Assembly: GCA_018713375.1 (NCBI GenBank)
Contig: DVOV01000119.1
Span: forward strand, 1 to 8,262
Direction of reading: 5' to 3'
Source: Candidatus Scatomorpha stercorigallinarum
GTDB taxonomy: Bacteria > Bacillota_A > Clostridia > Oscillospirales > Oscillospiraceae
DNA length: 8,262 nucleotides
The translations under genes were made by a program, and so were the position numbers. Every line of letters begins with the position of its first letter. Within the stretch, counting starts at the first letter, position 1. A model generated the notes under the pieces. It was not told the DNA's origin and ran no database searches. It saw only the letters and a list, made by a program, of their open reading frames with translations. Shown here piece by piece: positions 1 through 5,391 of this stretch.

Positions 1-204
1 TCCCCGGACAACGCGGCCGCGGAGGGGTTCTTCGGGCGTCTCAAGCAGGAGTTCTTCCACGGGCGCGACTTCGCCGGCGTCACCATCAAGGGGTTCATCG
101 AACGACTGGACGCATACATGACCTGGTACCGGGACGAGAGGATCAAACTCACGTTCGGCACCAGCATCGCCAAACGAAGACGTGAGCTCGGACTCATGGC
201 ATAA
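1..204 (+). CDS. IS3-family transposase (OrfB), C-terminal fragment
   Basis: Frame 1 is open from the first base of the window to a TAA at 202-204, giving the last 67 residues of a DDE transposase. The fragment starts SPDNAAAEGFFGRLKQEFF, the signature around the third catalytic residue in IS3-family integrase cores. The Glu at fragment residue 8 would be the E of the DDE triad. It continues through the usual helix (around ERLDAYMTWYRDERI) to a typical LGL-type C-terminus. The N-terminal part of OrfB, OrfA and the left end of the element lie outside the window. The gene runs towards the truncated nif3 on the other strand. Nothing suggests decay within the visible part. The family call is firm; the subgroup cannot be decided from this fragment. 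Confidence 0.88.
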   Translation, partial: SPDNAAAEGFFGRLKQEFFHGRDFAGVTIKGFIERLDAYMTWYRDERIKLTFGTSIAKRRRELGLMA

Positions 205-207
205 TCA
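1..207 (+). mobile_element. Right end of an IS3-family insertion sequence inserted in nif3
   Basis: The transposase stop at 202-204 is followed almost at once by sequence coding for Nif3 on the other strand. Reading nif3 from its start, recognisable family sequence (VVALDISL) lasts to about 206-208. The element must therefore end within a few bases of the transposase stop. Ending at ...TAATCA (207) would fit the IS3-type terminal CA, but the exact end and the target duplication cannot be set without the left end of the element. Confidence 0.65.
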
Positions 208-346
208 AAGAGATGTCCAGCGCCACCACAGCCCGGGTGACGGCGGCGTCCGCCCGGCCGGCCAGGTGCCCGACGTTGTCAAAATCCATTTTCAGCTCCA
301 CCGGCGCGTGCATTGCGAGTGCGTTGAATACGTCTCTCACTGTCAT
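194..346 (-). pseudogene. nif3-like (YqfO) gene, 5' fragment truncated by IS
   Basis: An ATG at 346-344 opens a 50-codon frame beginning MTVRDVFNALAMHAP and reaching DFDNVGHLAGRAD and AVTRAVVALDIS, the N-terminus of the Nif3/YqfO dinuclear-metal family (PF01784). The last residues, LIMP and a TGA at 194-196, are read out of the insertion sequence. The protein is normally several times longer (roughly 260-370 residues), so the metal-binding histidines and most of the fold are missing here. The start overlaps the trmK stop by four bases (ATGA), and a strong AAGGAGGAAG lies 6 bases upstream, so the gene was translationally coupled to trmK. The family's biochemical role is not well settled. The rest of the gene may lie beyond the IS, outside the window. 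Confidence 0.8.
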
Positions 347-1014
347 GATATCTTCCTCCTTATCTCCAGCAGCCGCCCGAGCTCTGCCTGGACGCCGCTT
401 GTATCCCGCTCTTCGGCGGCGCTTTCCATGCCATTGAGCGCCCTCTTAACGCGCGATATGCGCACGTCCAGCCATTCGCCCAGCAGCGGGTCGCCGGACG
501 CGAACAGGGCCTCTTCCGCCGATGTGTAGCCTCCCTCGCCGCCGGAGGCCAGCAGCGCCAGATAGAGCCGCCCGCCTTCACGCGAGAGCAGCGCGCTGCG
601 CAGGGCATAGGCGTTTTCCGCCAGCCAGCGGCACAGCTCACTTATTTTCGACTGCGGCTGCAAAATGAGCCTTGCCCCGCCACTTGTCCAGGGCGCGCGC
701 TGCAAAATTCCGGCGATGGTCTCCCCGCCCATACCGGCGACGGCCACCGTGTCCGCCTTCTCGGCTCCGGGATAGTCCAGCCCGTCGCAGAGCTCAAAGC
801 GTATACGGCCCGCCAGGCCGCAGCCGGCCGCGTTCCGGCGCGCTGTGGACAGCGGTCCCGGGCGCAGGTCGCTGGCCACGGCCGTCTGGGCTAAGCCGTG
901 AGTGAGCATATATATTGATAGCAGCCCATGGTCGCAGCCCACGTCCGCCAGTATGCGCGCGCCGGCGGCCATGCGCGCGACCACCGCCAGCCGCGGGCTC
1001 AGCTCGCTGTTCAA
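343..1014 (-). CDS. trmK: tRNA (adenine(22)-N1)-methyltransferase TrmK
   Basis: A 223-residue SAM-dependent methyltransferase of the TrmK/YqfN family, which makes N1-methyladenosine at position 22 of certain tRNAs. The SAM-binding motif I is ILADVGCDHGLLSIY (residues 21-35), followed by the family motifs VAGMGGET (92-99) and LILQPQ (116-121). A charged helical C-terminal domain spans about 180-222. Length and motif order match the family. I chose the TTG at 1014-1012: GGAGGGG lies 6 bases upstream, and MNSELSPRLAVVARM aligns with the usual TrmK N-terminus. An in-frame TTG at 1029 would overlap that binding site and is unlikely. The next gene, nif3, overlaps the stop by 4 bases, the standard trmK-nif3 pair of Bacillota. 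An intrinsic terminator ends only 8 bases upstream of the binding site. Confidence 0.9.
   Translation of the reverse strand: MNSELSPRLAVVARMAAGARILADVGCDHGLLSIYMLTHGLAQTAVASDLRPGPLSTARRNAAGCGLAGRIRFELCDGLDYPGAEKADTVAVAGMGGETIAGILQRAPWTSGGARLILQPQSKISELCRWLAENAYALRSALLSREGGRLYLALLASGGEGGYTSAEEALFASGDPLLGEWLDVRISRVKRALNGMESAAEERDTSGVQAELGRLLEIRRKIS
352..361 (-). promoter_or_regulatory. Strong ribosome binding site of nif3
   Basis: On the minus strand AAGGAGGAAG precedes the nif3 ATG, with 8 bases from the GGAGG core to the start codon. It lies inside the end of trmK. It confirms that the truncated frame is a genuine gene start and not a chance open frame. Confidence 0.75.
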
Positions 1015-1020
1015 CTCAAA

Positions 1021-1027
1021 CCCCTCC
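1021..1027 (-). promoter_or_regulatory. Ribosome binding site setting the trmK TTG start
   Basis: GGAGGGG on the minus strand, with a 6-base spacer (TTTGAG) to the TTG at 1014-1012. It overlaps the alternative upstream TTG at 1029-1027, which argues against that start. Confidence 0.7.
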
Positions 1028-1035
1028 AAACTTAC

Positions 1036-1070
1036 AAAACCCCCGCGCAGCCGTCAAGGCCGCGCGGGGG
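1036..1070 (-). terminator. Intrinsic terminator between the DUF1858 gene and trmK
   Basis: On the minus strand a GC-rich stem (CCCCCGCGC pairing with GCGCGGGGG, continued by GCC/GGC after a single mismatch, with a 5-base loop) is followed by TTTTG. The stem is plus-strand 1040-1070. The plus strand has no T run after the stem, so it acts on minus-strand transcripts. It lies 15 bases after the DUF1858 stop codon. The T run is short (four), so readthrough into trmK is plausible. Confidence 0.8.
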
Positions 1071-1085
1071 CCGTGAAAAATGCCG

Positions 1086-1304
1086 TCAGGCCTGGGCCTC
1101 TTTATACTTGGCCAGGTAGTCGTTCAGATAGGTCAGGAACTGGTCGGGGTCCACGGCGTGGGCGTAGCAGGCCTCTTCGAGCGTCTCGCCGCTGGAGAGG
1201 GCGCAGCCCAGGCAGTGCATGCCGATGCTCTGGAAAACGGGCATGGCCTCCGGCGCGTTCTCAAGGATCTCGGAAATCATGGTGGTCTTGGTGATCTCGA
1301 ACAT
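1086..1304 (-). CDS. DUF1858 domain CxxC redox-type small protein
   Basis: A 72-residue protein matching the DUF1858 family, also described as a hybrid-cluster-protein-associated redox disulfide domain. It starts MFEITKTTMISEILENAPEA, then has PVFQSIGMHCLGCALSSGETLEEAC. The CLGC motif puts two cysteines at residues 31 and 34, a likely redox-active or metal-binding pair; a third Cys follows in EEAC. The domain fills the whole protein, and I see no signal peptide or membrane segment. The exact function of these small proteins is not established. The ATG at 1304 is chosen because GGAGG lies 6 bases upstream; an in-frame TTG at 1331 overlaps the preceding terminator. It sits between two intrinsic terminators, downstream of a zinc-ribbon gene and upstream of trmK. 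Confidence 0.85.
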   Translation of the reverse strand: MFEITKTTMISEILENAPEAMPVFQSIGMHCLGCALSSGETLEEACYAHAVDPDQFLTYLNDYLAKYKEAQA

Positions 1305-1310
1305 GTTGTA

Positions 1311-1315
1311 CCTCC
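1311..1315 (-). promoter_or_regulatory. Ribosome binding site setting the DUF1858 gene start
   Basis: GGAGG on the minus strand with a 6-base spacer (TACAAC) to the ATG at 1304. It begins only 14 bases after the T run of the upstream terminator. Confidence 0.7.
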
Positions 1316-1329
1316 AAAAATGCGATATC

Positions 1330-1363
1330 AAAAAAACAGCCGGGGCGCATGGCGTCCCGGCCG
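1330..1363 (-). terminator. Intrinsic terminator between the zinc-ribbon gene and the DUF1858 gene
   Basis: On the minus strand an 8-bp stem, CGGCCGGG against CCCGGCTG with one G-U pair, continues past one mismatch with CGC/GCG around a 3-base loop. It is followed directly by a run of seven T (plus-strand A at 1330-1336). It begins 10 bases after the zinc-ribbon stop. This is the strongest terminator in the window by eye, yet the next gene's binding site starts 14 bases later. Confidence 0.85.
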
Positions 1364-1373
1364 TTTAGTTGCC

Positions 1374-1661
1374 TCAGGCGTTGCTCTGCTGCTCGCGGAT
1401 CTTGGCGAAGCACTCGCTGCAGTAGACGGGACGGTCGGTCTTGGGCTCGAAAGGAACCCTCGCCTCGCCGCCGCACATGGCGCAAACAGCGGTGAAATAC
1501 TCGCGGGGGCCGCGGGCGGCGTTCTTGCGGGCGTCACGGCAGGCTTTGCAGCGCTGGGGCTCGTTCTGGAAGCCGCGCTCAGCGTAAAACTCCTGCTCGC
1601 CGGCAGTGAACACGAATTCCTTTCCACACTCTTTGCATACAAGGACTTTGTCTTCAAACAT
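1374..1661 (-). CDS. Tandem zinc-ribbon protein (CxxC-x17-CxxC family)
   Basis: A 95-residue soluble protein with two four-cysteine zinc ribbons. The first uses C9/C12 (VCKECGKEF) and C38/C41 (RCKACR), with 25 residues between the pairs, and matches the 'probable zinc-ribbon domain' zf-trcl family. The second uses C60/C63 (VCAMCGGEA) and C81/C84 (YCSECF), exactly 17 residues apart, as in the CxxC-x17-CxxC family common in Clostridia. Their molecular role is unknown; nucleic-acid or protein binding is the usual guess. The ATG at 1661 has only a moderate binding site (AGAGAGGG, about 10 bases upstream). The gene starts 49 bases after the sigma factor stop on the same strand, with no convincing promoter between, so co-transcription with the sigma gene is likely. 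A strong terminator follows. Confidence 0.87.
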   Translation of the reverse strand: MFEDKVLVCKECGKEFVFTAGEQEFYAERGFQNEPQRCKACRDARKNAARGPREYFTAVCAMCGGEARVPFEPKTDRPVYCSECFAKIREQQSNA

Positions 1662-1710
1662 TTTGATTTTACCCTCTCTTTTGCTGATCTTGCCTTTCGG
1701 CTATATGCGT

Positions 1711-2334
1711 TCAGCTCCTGCTGAAATCGCCCAGGAATGGATGTCTCGCCAGTTTGCGGCGAATGCGCTGCACGGCGTTGTCAACGGCCTTTTCCGTACG
1801 GTGTGTAGCTGCGGCGATCTGCCGGTAGCTCAAGCCGTCCAGATAGTTAAAAAGCACCTCGGTTTCAAATTCTGACAAGCACCGTGAAAACGTGGAATAA
1901 AACTCTCTTTCGCTCTCTCTGGCAAGGACCTGTTCCTCAGGTACGCGCCTGAACGCTTCAGGCTGGGACGCATTGCCGACGGTTGATTCTTCTGAGAGGA
2001 TGATGTATTCCAGTGAGACCCCGTCATTCAACGGGCCGTGCTTTTTGCGCGAGGCGGAGCGGACCGCCTCCGTGATGCGGTTTCGTATACAGACCTCCGC
2101 ATATGTGCGGAAAGCCGTCCCGCCCTCCGTGCCGAACCGGCGTATGGCGGAGAGCAACCCAAGCATCCCTTCCTGCATGAGATCCTCGCTGTCTCCCCCG
2201 GCCAGAAAATACGGGCGGGCGCATATGCGCACGAGCCGCGCATAGCGGTCGATGAGCGCCGCCTCTGCCGCCTCGTTTCCTTCTGCGGCCAGGTGCTGGA
2301 GCTCATTGTCAGATAAGTTGTCGTATTCAGTCAT
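1711..2334 (-). CDS. SigH-like sigma-70 family RNA polymerase sigma factor
   Basis: A 207-residue sigma factor with region 2 at about residues 8-100 and region 4 at about 150-196. Region 2 holds YFLAGGDSEDLMQEGMLGLLSAIRRF (42-67) and the DNA-contacting stretch TAFRTYAEVCIRNRITEAV. Region 4 holds LSEFETEVLFNYLDGLSYRQIA and a helix-turn-helix ending AVDNAVQRIRRKL. Layout, length and the motifs YFL-G-D-EDL-QEGM and KAVDNAVQR/IRRKL resemble SigH (Spo0H, 218 residues in Bacillus subtilis), the early stationary-phase and sporulation sigma. Region 2.4 differs from classic SigH, and Clostridia often carry several SigH-like paralogues, so I give no gene symbol. It lies behind a clear housekeeping promoter but has no visible Shine-Dalgarno. 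It precedes the zinc-ribbon gene, a position where sigA often precedes trmK-nif3. Confidence 0.88.
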   Translation of the reverse strand: MTEYDNLSDNELQHLAAEGNEAAEAALIDRYARLVRICARPYFLAGGDSEDLMQEGMLGLLSAIRRFGTEGGTAFRTYAEVCIRNRITEAVRSASRKKHGPLNDGVSLEYIILSEESTVGNASQPEAFRRVPEEQVLARESEREFYSTFSRCLSEFETEVLFNYLDGLSYRQIAAATHRTEKAVDNAVQRIRRKLARHPFLGDFSRS

Positions 2335-2357
2335 TCAAATGCTCAGGCTCAAAACTG

Positions 2358-2385
2358 ATTATATTACAAACTAATGGAAAGTCAA
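2358..2385 (-). promoter_or_regulatory. Sigma-A-type promoter of the sigma factor gene
   Basis: On the minus strand, TTGACT (2385-2380), a 16-base spacer, and a perfect TATAAT (2363-2358). It lies in the only AT-rich stretch between ruvB and the sigma gene. Transcription should begin near 2350, leaving a leader of about 16 bases with no recognisable Shine-Dalgarno before the ATG at 2334. Confidence 0.8.
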
Positions 2386-2388
2386 GAT

Positions 2389-2422
2389 AAAAAATCGCCA
2401 CGCCAACGGAAAAGCGCGATTT
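2389..2422 (-). terminator. Intrinsic terminator after ruvB
   Basis: On the minus strand AAATCGC pairs with GCGATTT across a 17-base loop and is followed by further T, giving a T run of six. It lies about 30 bases past the ruvB stop and just upstream of the sigma gene's -35 box, so it separates the ruv operon from the sigma transcript. The stem is only 7 bp and partly AU, weaker than the other two terminators. Confidence 0.6.
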
Positions 2423-2452
2423 GTTCAATATCCTGCGCCCTCCTGCGGCAGA

Positions 2453-3493
2453 TCAGAGCTCAAGCTGCTCCTGGCCGTGATATTCCAGCCCCAGATGTTC
2501 ATAGGCCTTGCGCGTGACGCAGCGCCCACGCGGCGTGCGCGTCAGGTAGCCCTGCTGCAAAAGATAGGGCTCATAGACATCCTCCAGCGTGACGGCCTCC
2601 TCATTGATGGTGGCTGCCAGCGTTTCCAGCCCCACCGGGCCGCCGTTGTAGAACTCGATGATGCTGCGCAGCATGCGCCGGTCTACGGCGTCCAGACCCT
2701 GGGCGTCCACTTCCAGGCGCAGCAGGGCCTCGTTGGCCACCTCGCGGGTGATGACGCCGCCGGCCCGCACCTGCGCGTAGTCGCGGACGCGCCGGAGCAT
2801 CCTGTTGGCTATGCGCGGCGTCCCCCGCGAACGGGAGGCGATCTCCGCCGCACCGTCCGGCTCGATGGCTACACCAAGTATGCCCGCGCTGCGCGCGACG
2901 ATGCGCCCCAGCTCCTCGGGCGTGTAGAGCTCAAGCCTCAGCGTGACGCCAAAGCGGTCGCGCAACGGCGCTGTCAGCTGCCCGGAGCGCGTGGTCGCGC
3001 CGATGAGCGTGAAATGCGGCAGGTCGAGCCTGATGGAGTTCGCCGAAGGGCCCTTGCCGATGATGATGTCGATGGCGTAGTCCTCCATGGCGGGATACAG
3101 TATCTCCTCCACCGCCCGGTCAAGGCGGTGTATCTCGTCCACGAAGAGTATGTCGTTTTCCTGCAGGTTGGTCAACAGCGCGGCCAGGTCGCCCGCTTTT
3201 TCTATGGACGGCCCGGAGGTGATGCGCATGTTCACGCCCATCTCGTTGGCGATGACCGCGGCCAGCGTCGTCTTGCCAAGGCCCGGGGGGCCGTGCAGCA
3301 GCACGTGGTCAAGCGATTCGCCGCGCATCTTGGCGGCTTCAATGAAAATGCGCAGGTTGTCTTTGGCCTTCTCCTGGCCGATGTATTCGTCCAGCGTCTT
3401 CGGGCGCAGGGACACTTCACCCGCGTCCTCGGGCAATATCGTCGCGGAGGTGATGATCTCCTCCCCTGCGTCGCCGGAAAAACTGATGCTCAC
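2453..3493 (-). CDS. ruvB: Holliday junction branch-migration ATPase RuvB
   Basis: A 346-residue AAA+ motor that forms hexameric rings on RuvA-bound Holliday junctions and drives branch migration by ATP hydrolysis. Walker A is GPPGLGKTT (residues 68-76) and Walker B is LFVDEIHRL (116-124). Sensor 1 is IGATTR (164-169), the arginine finger lies in APLRDRFG (175-182), and sensor 2 is [19 protein letters not shown] (224-242). A C-terminal winged-helix domain (about 270-330) contains [14 protein letters not shown] and PRGRCVT. Length is normal and all key residues are present. I chose the GTG at 3493-3491, which has GGTGG 5 bases upstream. An alternative GTG at 3502 would add three residues but its nearest purine-rich site is about 13 bases away. 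ruvA ends 10 bases upstream, so the two are translationally linked. Confidence 0.97.
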   Translation of the reverse strand: MSISFSGDAGEEIITSATILPEDAGEVSLRPKTLDEYIGQEKAKDNLRIFIEAAKMRGESLDHVLLHGPPGLGKTTLAAVIANEMGVNMRITSGPSIEKAGDLAALLTNLQENDILFVDEIHRLDRAVEEILYPAMEDYAIDIIIGKGPSANSIRLDLPHFTLIGATTRSGQLTAPLRDRFGVTLRLELYTPEELGRIVARSAGILGVAIEPDGAAEIASRSRGTPRIANRMLRRVRDYAQVRAGGVITREVANEALLRLEVDAQGLDAVDRRMLRSIIEFYNGGPVGLETLAATINEEAVTLEDVYEPYLLQQGYLTRTPRGRCVTRKAYEHLGLEYHGQEQLEL

Positions 3494-3498
3494 TTGAC

Positions 3499-3503
3499 CC
3501 ACC
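3499..3503 (-). promoter_or_regulatory. Ribosome binding site favouring the ruvB GTG at 3493
   Basis: GGTGG on the minus strand, 5 bases from the GTG at 3493-3491 and overlapping the alternative GTG at 3502-3500. It deviates by one base from GGAGG, so the start choice is likely but not certain. Confidence 0.5.
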
Positions 3504-4112
3504 TCACTTCATCATGCTCCTCAGGGCGGCTTTGATGATGTCCTCCACGCTCATGTCGTCCGTTTCCAGCTTTCGCAGCGCGGCGCTGATCTCCGCCGGG
3601 CCGTAGCCGAGCACGCCCAGGGCCGCGGCAGCGTCGGCCAGCTTGCCCTCCGGCCCGGCGGCGCCGGGAGCTCCAGCAGGGGCCGGGGCGGGCAGCCCCA
3701 CGGCAGCGTTCTCCTTGGCCAGCTTGTCCTTCAGCTCAAGTATCACGCGCTGGGCGATCTTTTTTCCGATGCCCGGCGCCACGGTCAGCGCGCGCTCGTC
3801 GCCGTTGATGACGGCCATCGCCAGTGTCTCCGGTGTGGATGAGGAGAGTATGCTCAGCGCCGCCTTGGGCCCCACGCCTGAGACGCCGACAAGCATATCG
3901 AAACACTTCTTCTCGCTTTTCCCGTAGAAGCCGTAGAGCTCGAAGCTGTCCTCGCGTATGGATTCGCTCACATAGAGCTTGGCCCGCTCGCCCACATTCA
4001 GGCAGGCGAGCGTGTTGAGGCTGACATTGAGCAGATAGCCCACGCCGCCGCAGTCGATGACGGCGACATAGGGCTCCAGCTCAGAGACGATGCCGCTTAT
4101 ATGGTAGTACAT
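3504..4112 (-). CDS. ruvA: Holliday junction DNA helicase subunit RuvA
   Basis: A 202-residue junction-binding protein that holds the four-way junction in a square plane and loads RuvB. Domain I (OB fold) covers about residues 1-62, starting [20 protein letters not shown]. It includes the acidic pin equivalent (E54-D55 in [12 protein letters not shown]) that separates strands at the crossover. Domain II has two helix-hairpin-helix motifs, [15 protein letters not shown] (75-89) and [13 protein letters not shown] (111-123). A flexible Pro/Ala/Gly linker (about 137-155) leads to domain III (157-202), which binds RuvB. The ATG at 4112 has GGAGG 7 bases upstream, and both lie inside the end of ruvC (16-base overlap), typical of tight coupling. 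The linker is richer in Pro and Ala than in low-GC relatives, as expected from base composition. Confidence 0.97.
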   Translation of the reverse strand: MYYHISGIVSELEPYVAVIDCGGVGYLLNVSLNTLACLNVGERAKLYVSESIREDSFELYGFYGKSEKKCFDMLVGVSGVGPKAALSILSSSTPETLAMAVINGDERALTVAPGIGKKIAQRVILELKDKLAKENAAVGLPAPAPAGAPGAAGPEGKLADAAAALGVLGYGPAEISAALRKLETDDMSVEDIIKAALRSMMK

Positions 4113-4612
4113 TTGTTTACCTCCGTCTGCCTGCCTATGAGCGAGGTGGCGCTGCGCGCGTGGCAGAGCGCGATGGCCACGGCGTCCGCCGCGTCGTCCG
4201 GCTTGGGTGCGGCTTTCATGTTCAGTATGCGCCGCACCATGTCGATGACCTGCCGCTTTTCCGCGCGGCCGTAGCCCACCACGGCCTGCTTCACCTGCAG
4301 CGGCGTGTACTCATAGAGCGGCACTCCCGCGTGGAAGCAGGCCAGGAGTATCACGCCCCTGCCCTGCGCCACGGAAATGCCCGTCGTGATGTTCGTGTTG
4401 AAAAAAAGCTCCTCCACCGCCGCCGCGTCGGGCCGGAACGTGCTGATGAGTTCGCCCATGTCGCTGTATATCCGGTCCAGCCGCGAAGAGAGCGGCGTAC
4501 CCGCCGGCGTGGTGATGACGCCGCAGCGGACAAAGCTCTGTTTTGGCCCGTTGGAATCCACGATGCCGAAACCCACAGTGGCGATGCCGGGGTCAATGCC
4601 CATGATACGCAA
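4097..4612 (-). CDS. ruvC: Crossover junction endodeoxyribonuclease RuvC
   Basis: A 171-residue Holliday-junction resolvase with an RNase H-like fold that nicks symmetrically placed strands in the RuvABC complex. All four acidic catalytic positions are visible: D7 in MRIMGIDPG, E67 in AVEELFF, and D140 and D143 in KPDDAADAVAIA. Other family landmarks are NTNITTGISVAQGRGV (72-87) and VKQAVVGYGRAEKRQV (107-122), near the DNA-binding loop. Length is typical. The start is a TTG at 4612-4610: GGAGG lies 7 bases upstream and MRIMGIDPG matches the usual RuvC N-terminus, whereas the ATG three codons on would be too far from the site. It follows the HAD gene by 21 bases and overlaps ruvA by 16 bases. 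Confidence 0.97.
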   Translation of the reverse strand: MRIMGIDPGIATVGFGIVDSNGPKQSFVRCGVITTPAGTPLSSRLDRIYSDMGELISTFRPDAAAVEELFFNTNITTGISVAQGRGVILLACFHAGVPLYEYTPLQVKQAVVGYGRAEKRQVIDMVRRILNMKAAPKPDDAADAVAIALCHARSATSLIGRQTEVNKCTTI

Positions 4613-4619
4613 AACCCTG

Positions 4620-4624
4620 CCTCC
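4620..4624 (-). promoter_or_regulatory. Ribosome binding site setting the ruvC TTG start
   Basis: GGAGG on the minus strand, 7 bases from the TTG at 4612-4610 and 16 bases from the nearest ATG, which supports the rare start codon. Confidence 0.65.
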
Positions 4625-4633
4625 CCGCCATGC

Positions 4634-5368
4634 TCACAGCGAACGCAGCAGTTCGCCGAACTGCGCCCAGGACTCCACCGTCAGGTGTTCGCAGCGCGGC
4701 TCGTGCCCCGCCGGTTTTTTGTATGTACAGCGTATGGGCACGTGGAACCATACGGGGAATATCCCCGCGTTCGCCGCACCCTCGATGTCGCAGACGACGT
4801 CGTCGCCGGTGAACCAGCAGTCTCCCGCGTCCAGCCCCGCCAGCGCCAGCGCGCGCTCGAAAATATGCCGCGACGGCTTGCGGTAAACGCTCTCGCTGGA
4901 GGCGAGGATAAACTCGAAAAGGCCGATGTGCCGCGGCAGGATCTCGCGTATGCGCTCTGTGAGCGCATGGCCGGAAAACGACAGGTTGCTGATGATGGCC
5001 ATGCGGATGCCAAGCTTCGCGCAGAGCTCCAGGAACGCCTCCACCCCCTCCATAGGGTAGATGGGCTCGGTCGCGCGCCAGCGCTCGAGCTCGACTTCCT
5101 CCGGCGGCATACCGAAGCGCAGGCGCAGCGTGTCATAGATACAGGCGTCCAGCTTCAGCCCGTCCGTCTCCAGGTCGAGCGGCCGCAGCTTGGCGAAAAG
5201 CTCCGCGTAGAGCCGCTGGGAATACTCGTGCAGGGCCTCCCCCGTCACGCCCAGCGGGTTTTCAGCCGCCAGCTCGATAACGCGCCGGTGCCCGCGCAGG
5301 TAGTCCTGCACGGGCTCCAGGGCCAGCGTATGGCCGTAGTCGAAAAGTATCATTTTCGGCCTTTGCAT
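4634..5368 (-). CDS. HAD-superfamily hydrolase
   Basis: A 244-residue haloacid-dehalogenase-type hydrolase, probably a small-molecule phosphatase. Motif I is ILFDYGHTL, with the presumed nucleophile D10. Motif II is the Ser in AIISNLS (S128). Motif III is K164 in YRKPSRHIF. Motif IV is FTGDDVVCDIEGAANAG, with acidic D189, D190 and D194. A helical cap domain fits residues 20-105. The residue two after the nucleophile is Gly (D-Y-G) instead of the usual Asp acid/base, as in the YihX-like DLG phosphatases. The substrate cannot be told from sequence. I chose the ATG at 5368 because GGAGG lies 5 bases upstream; a GTG at 5386 precedes that site. It sits 23 bases after the CapA gene and 21 bases before ruvC, so it belongs to the same transcript. 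Confidence 0.88.
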   Translation of the reverse strand: MQRPKMILFDYGHTLALEPVQDYLRGHRRVIELAAENPLGVTGEALHEYSQRLYAELFAKLRPLDLETDGLKLDACIYDTLRLRFGMPPEEVELERWRATEPIYPMEGVEAFLELCAKLGIRMAIISNLSFSGHALTERIREILPRHIGLFEFILASSESVYRKPSRHIFERALALAGLDAGDCWFTGDDVVCDIEGAANAGIFPVWFHVPIRCTYKKPAGHEPRCEHLTVESWAQFGELLRSL

Positions 5369-5373
5369 GTTTT

Positions 5374-5378
5374 CCTCC
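5374..5378 (-). promoter_or_regulatory. Ribosome binding site setting the HAD gene start
   Basis: GGAGG on the minus strand, 5 bases from the ATG at 5368. It lies downstream of the alternative GTG at 5386, which excludes that start. Confidence 0.65.
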
Positions 5379-5391
5379 GTAAGCACCGCGC

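Noticed and set aside
1662..1710. Possible promoter for the zinc-ribbon gene between it and the sigma gene.
   Set aside because: CATATAG-like bases are present but there is no -35 at suitable spacing, and the 49-base gap fits co-transcription.
1080..1724. A 214-codon plus-strand frame covering the DUF1858 and zinc-ribbon genes.
   Set aside because: Both minus-strand genes are recognisable families with their own terminators. This frame runs through both terminator hairpins and shows no domain.
2477..3535. A 352-codon open frame on the plus strand opposite ruvB.
   Set aside because: ruvB is certain on the other strand. This frame has low-complexity composition and no family resemblance.
4793..4804. 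Perfect 12-base palindrome GACGACGTCGTC, a possible operator.
   Set aside because: It encodes Asp-Asp-Val-Val of HAD motif IV and lies in mid-gene; codon repetition explains it.
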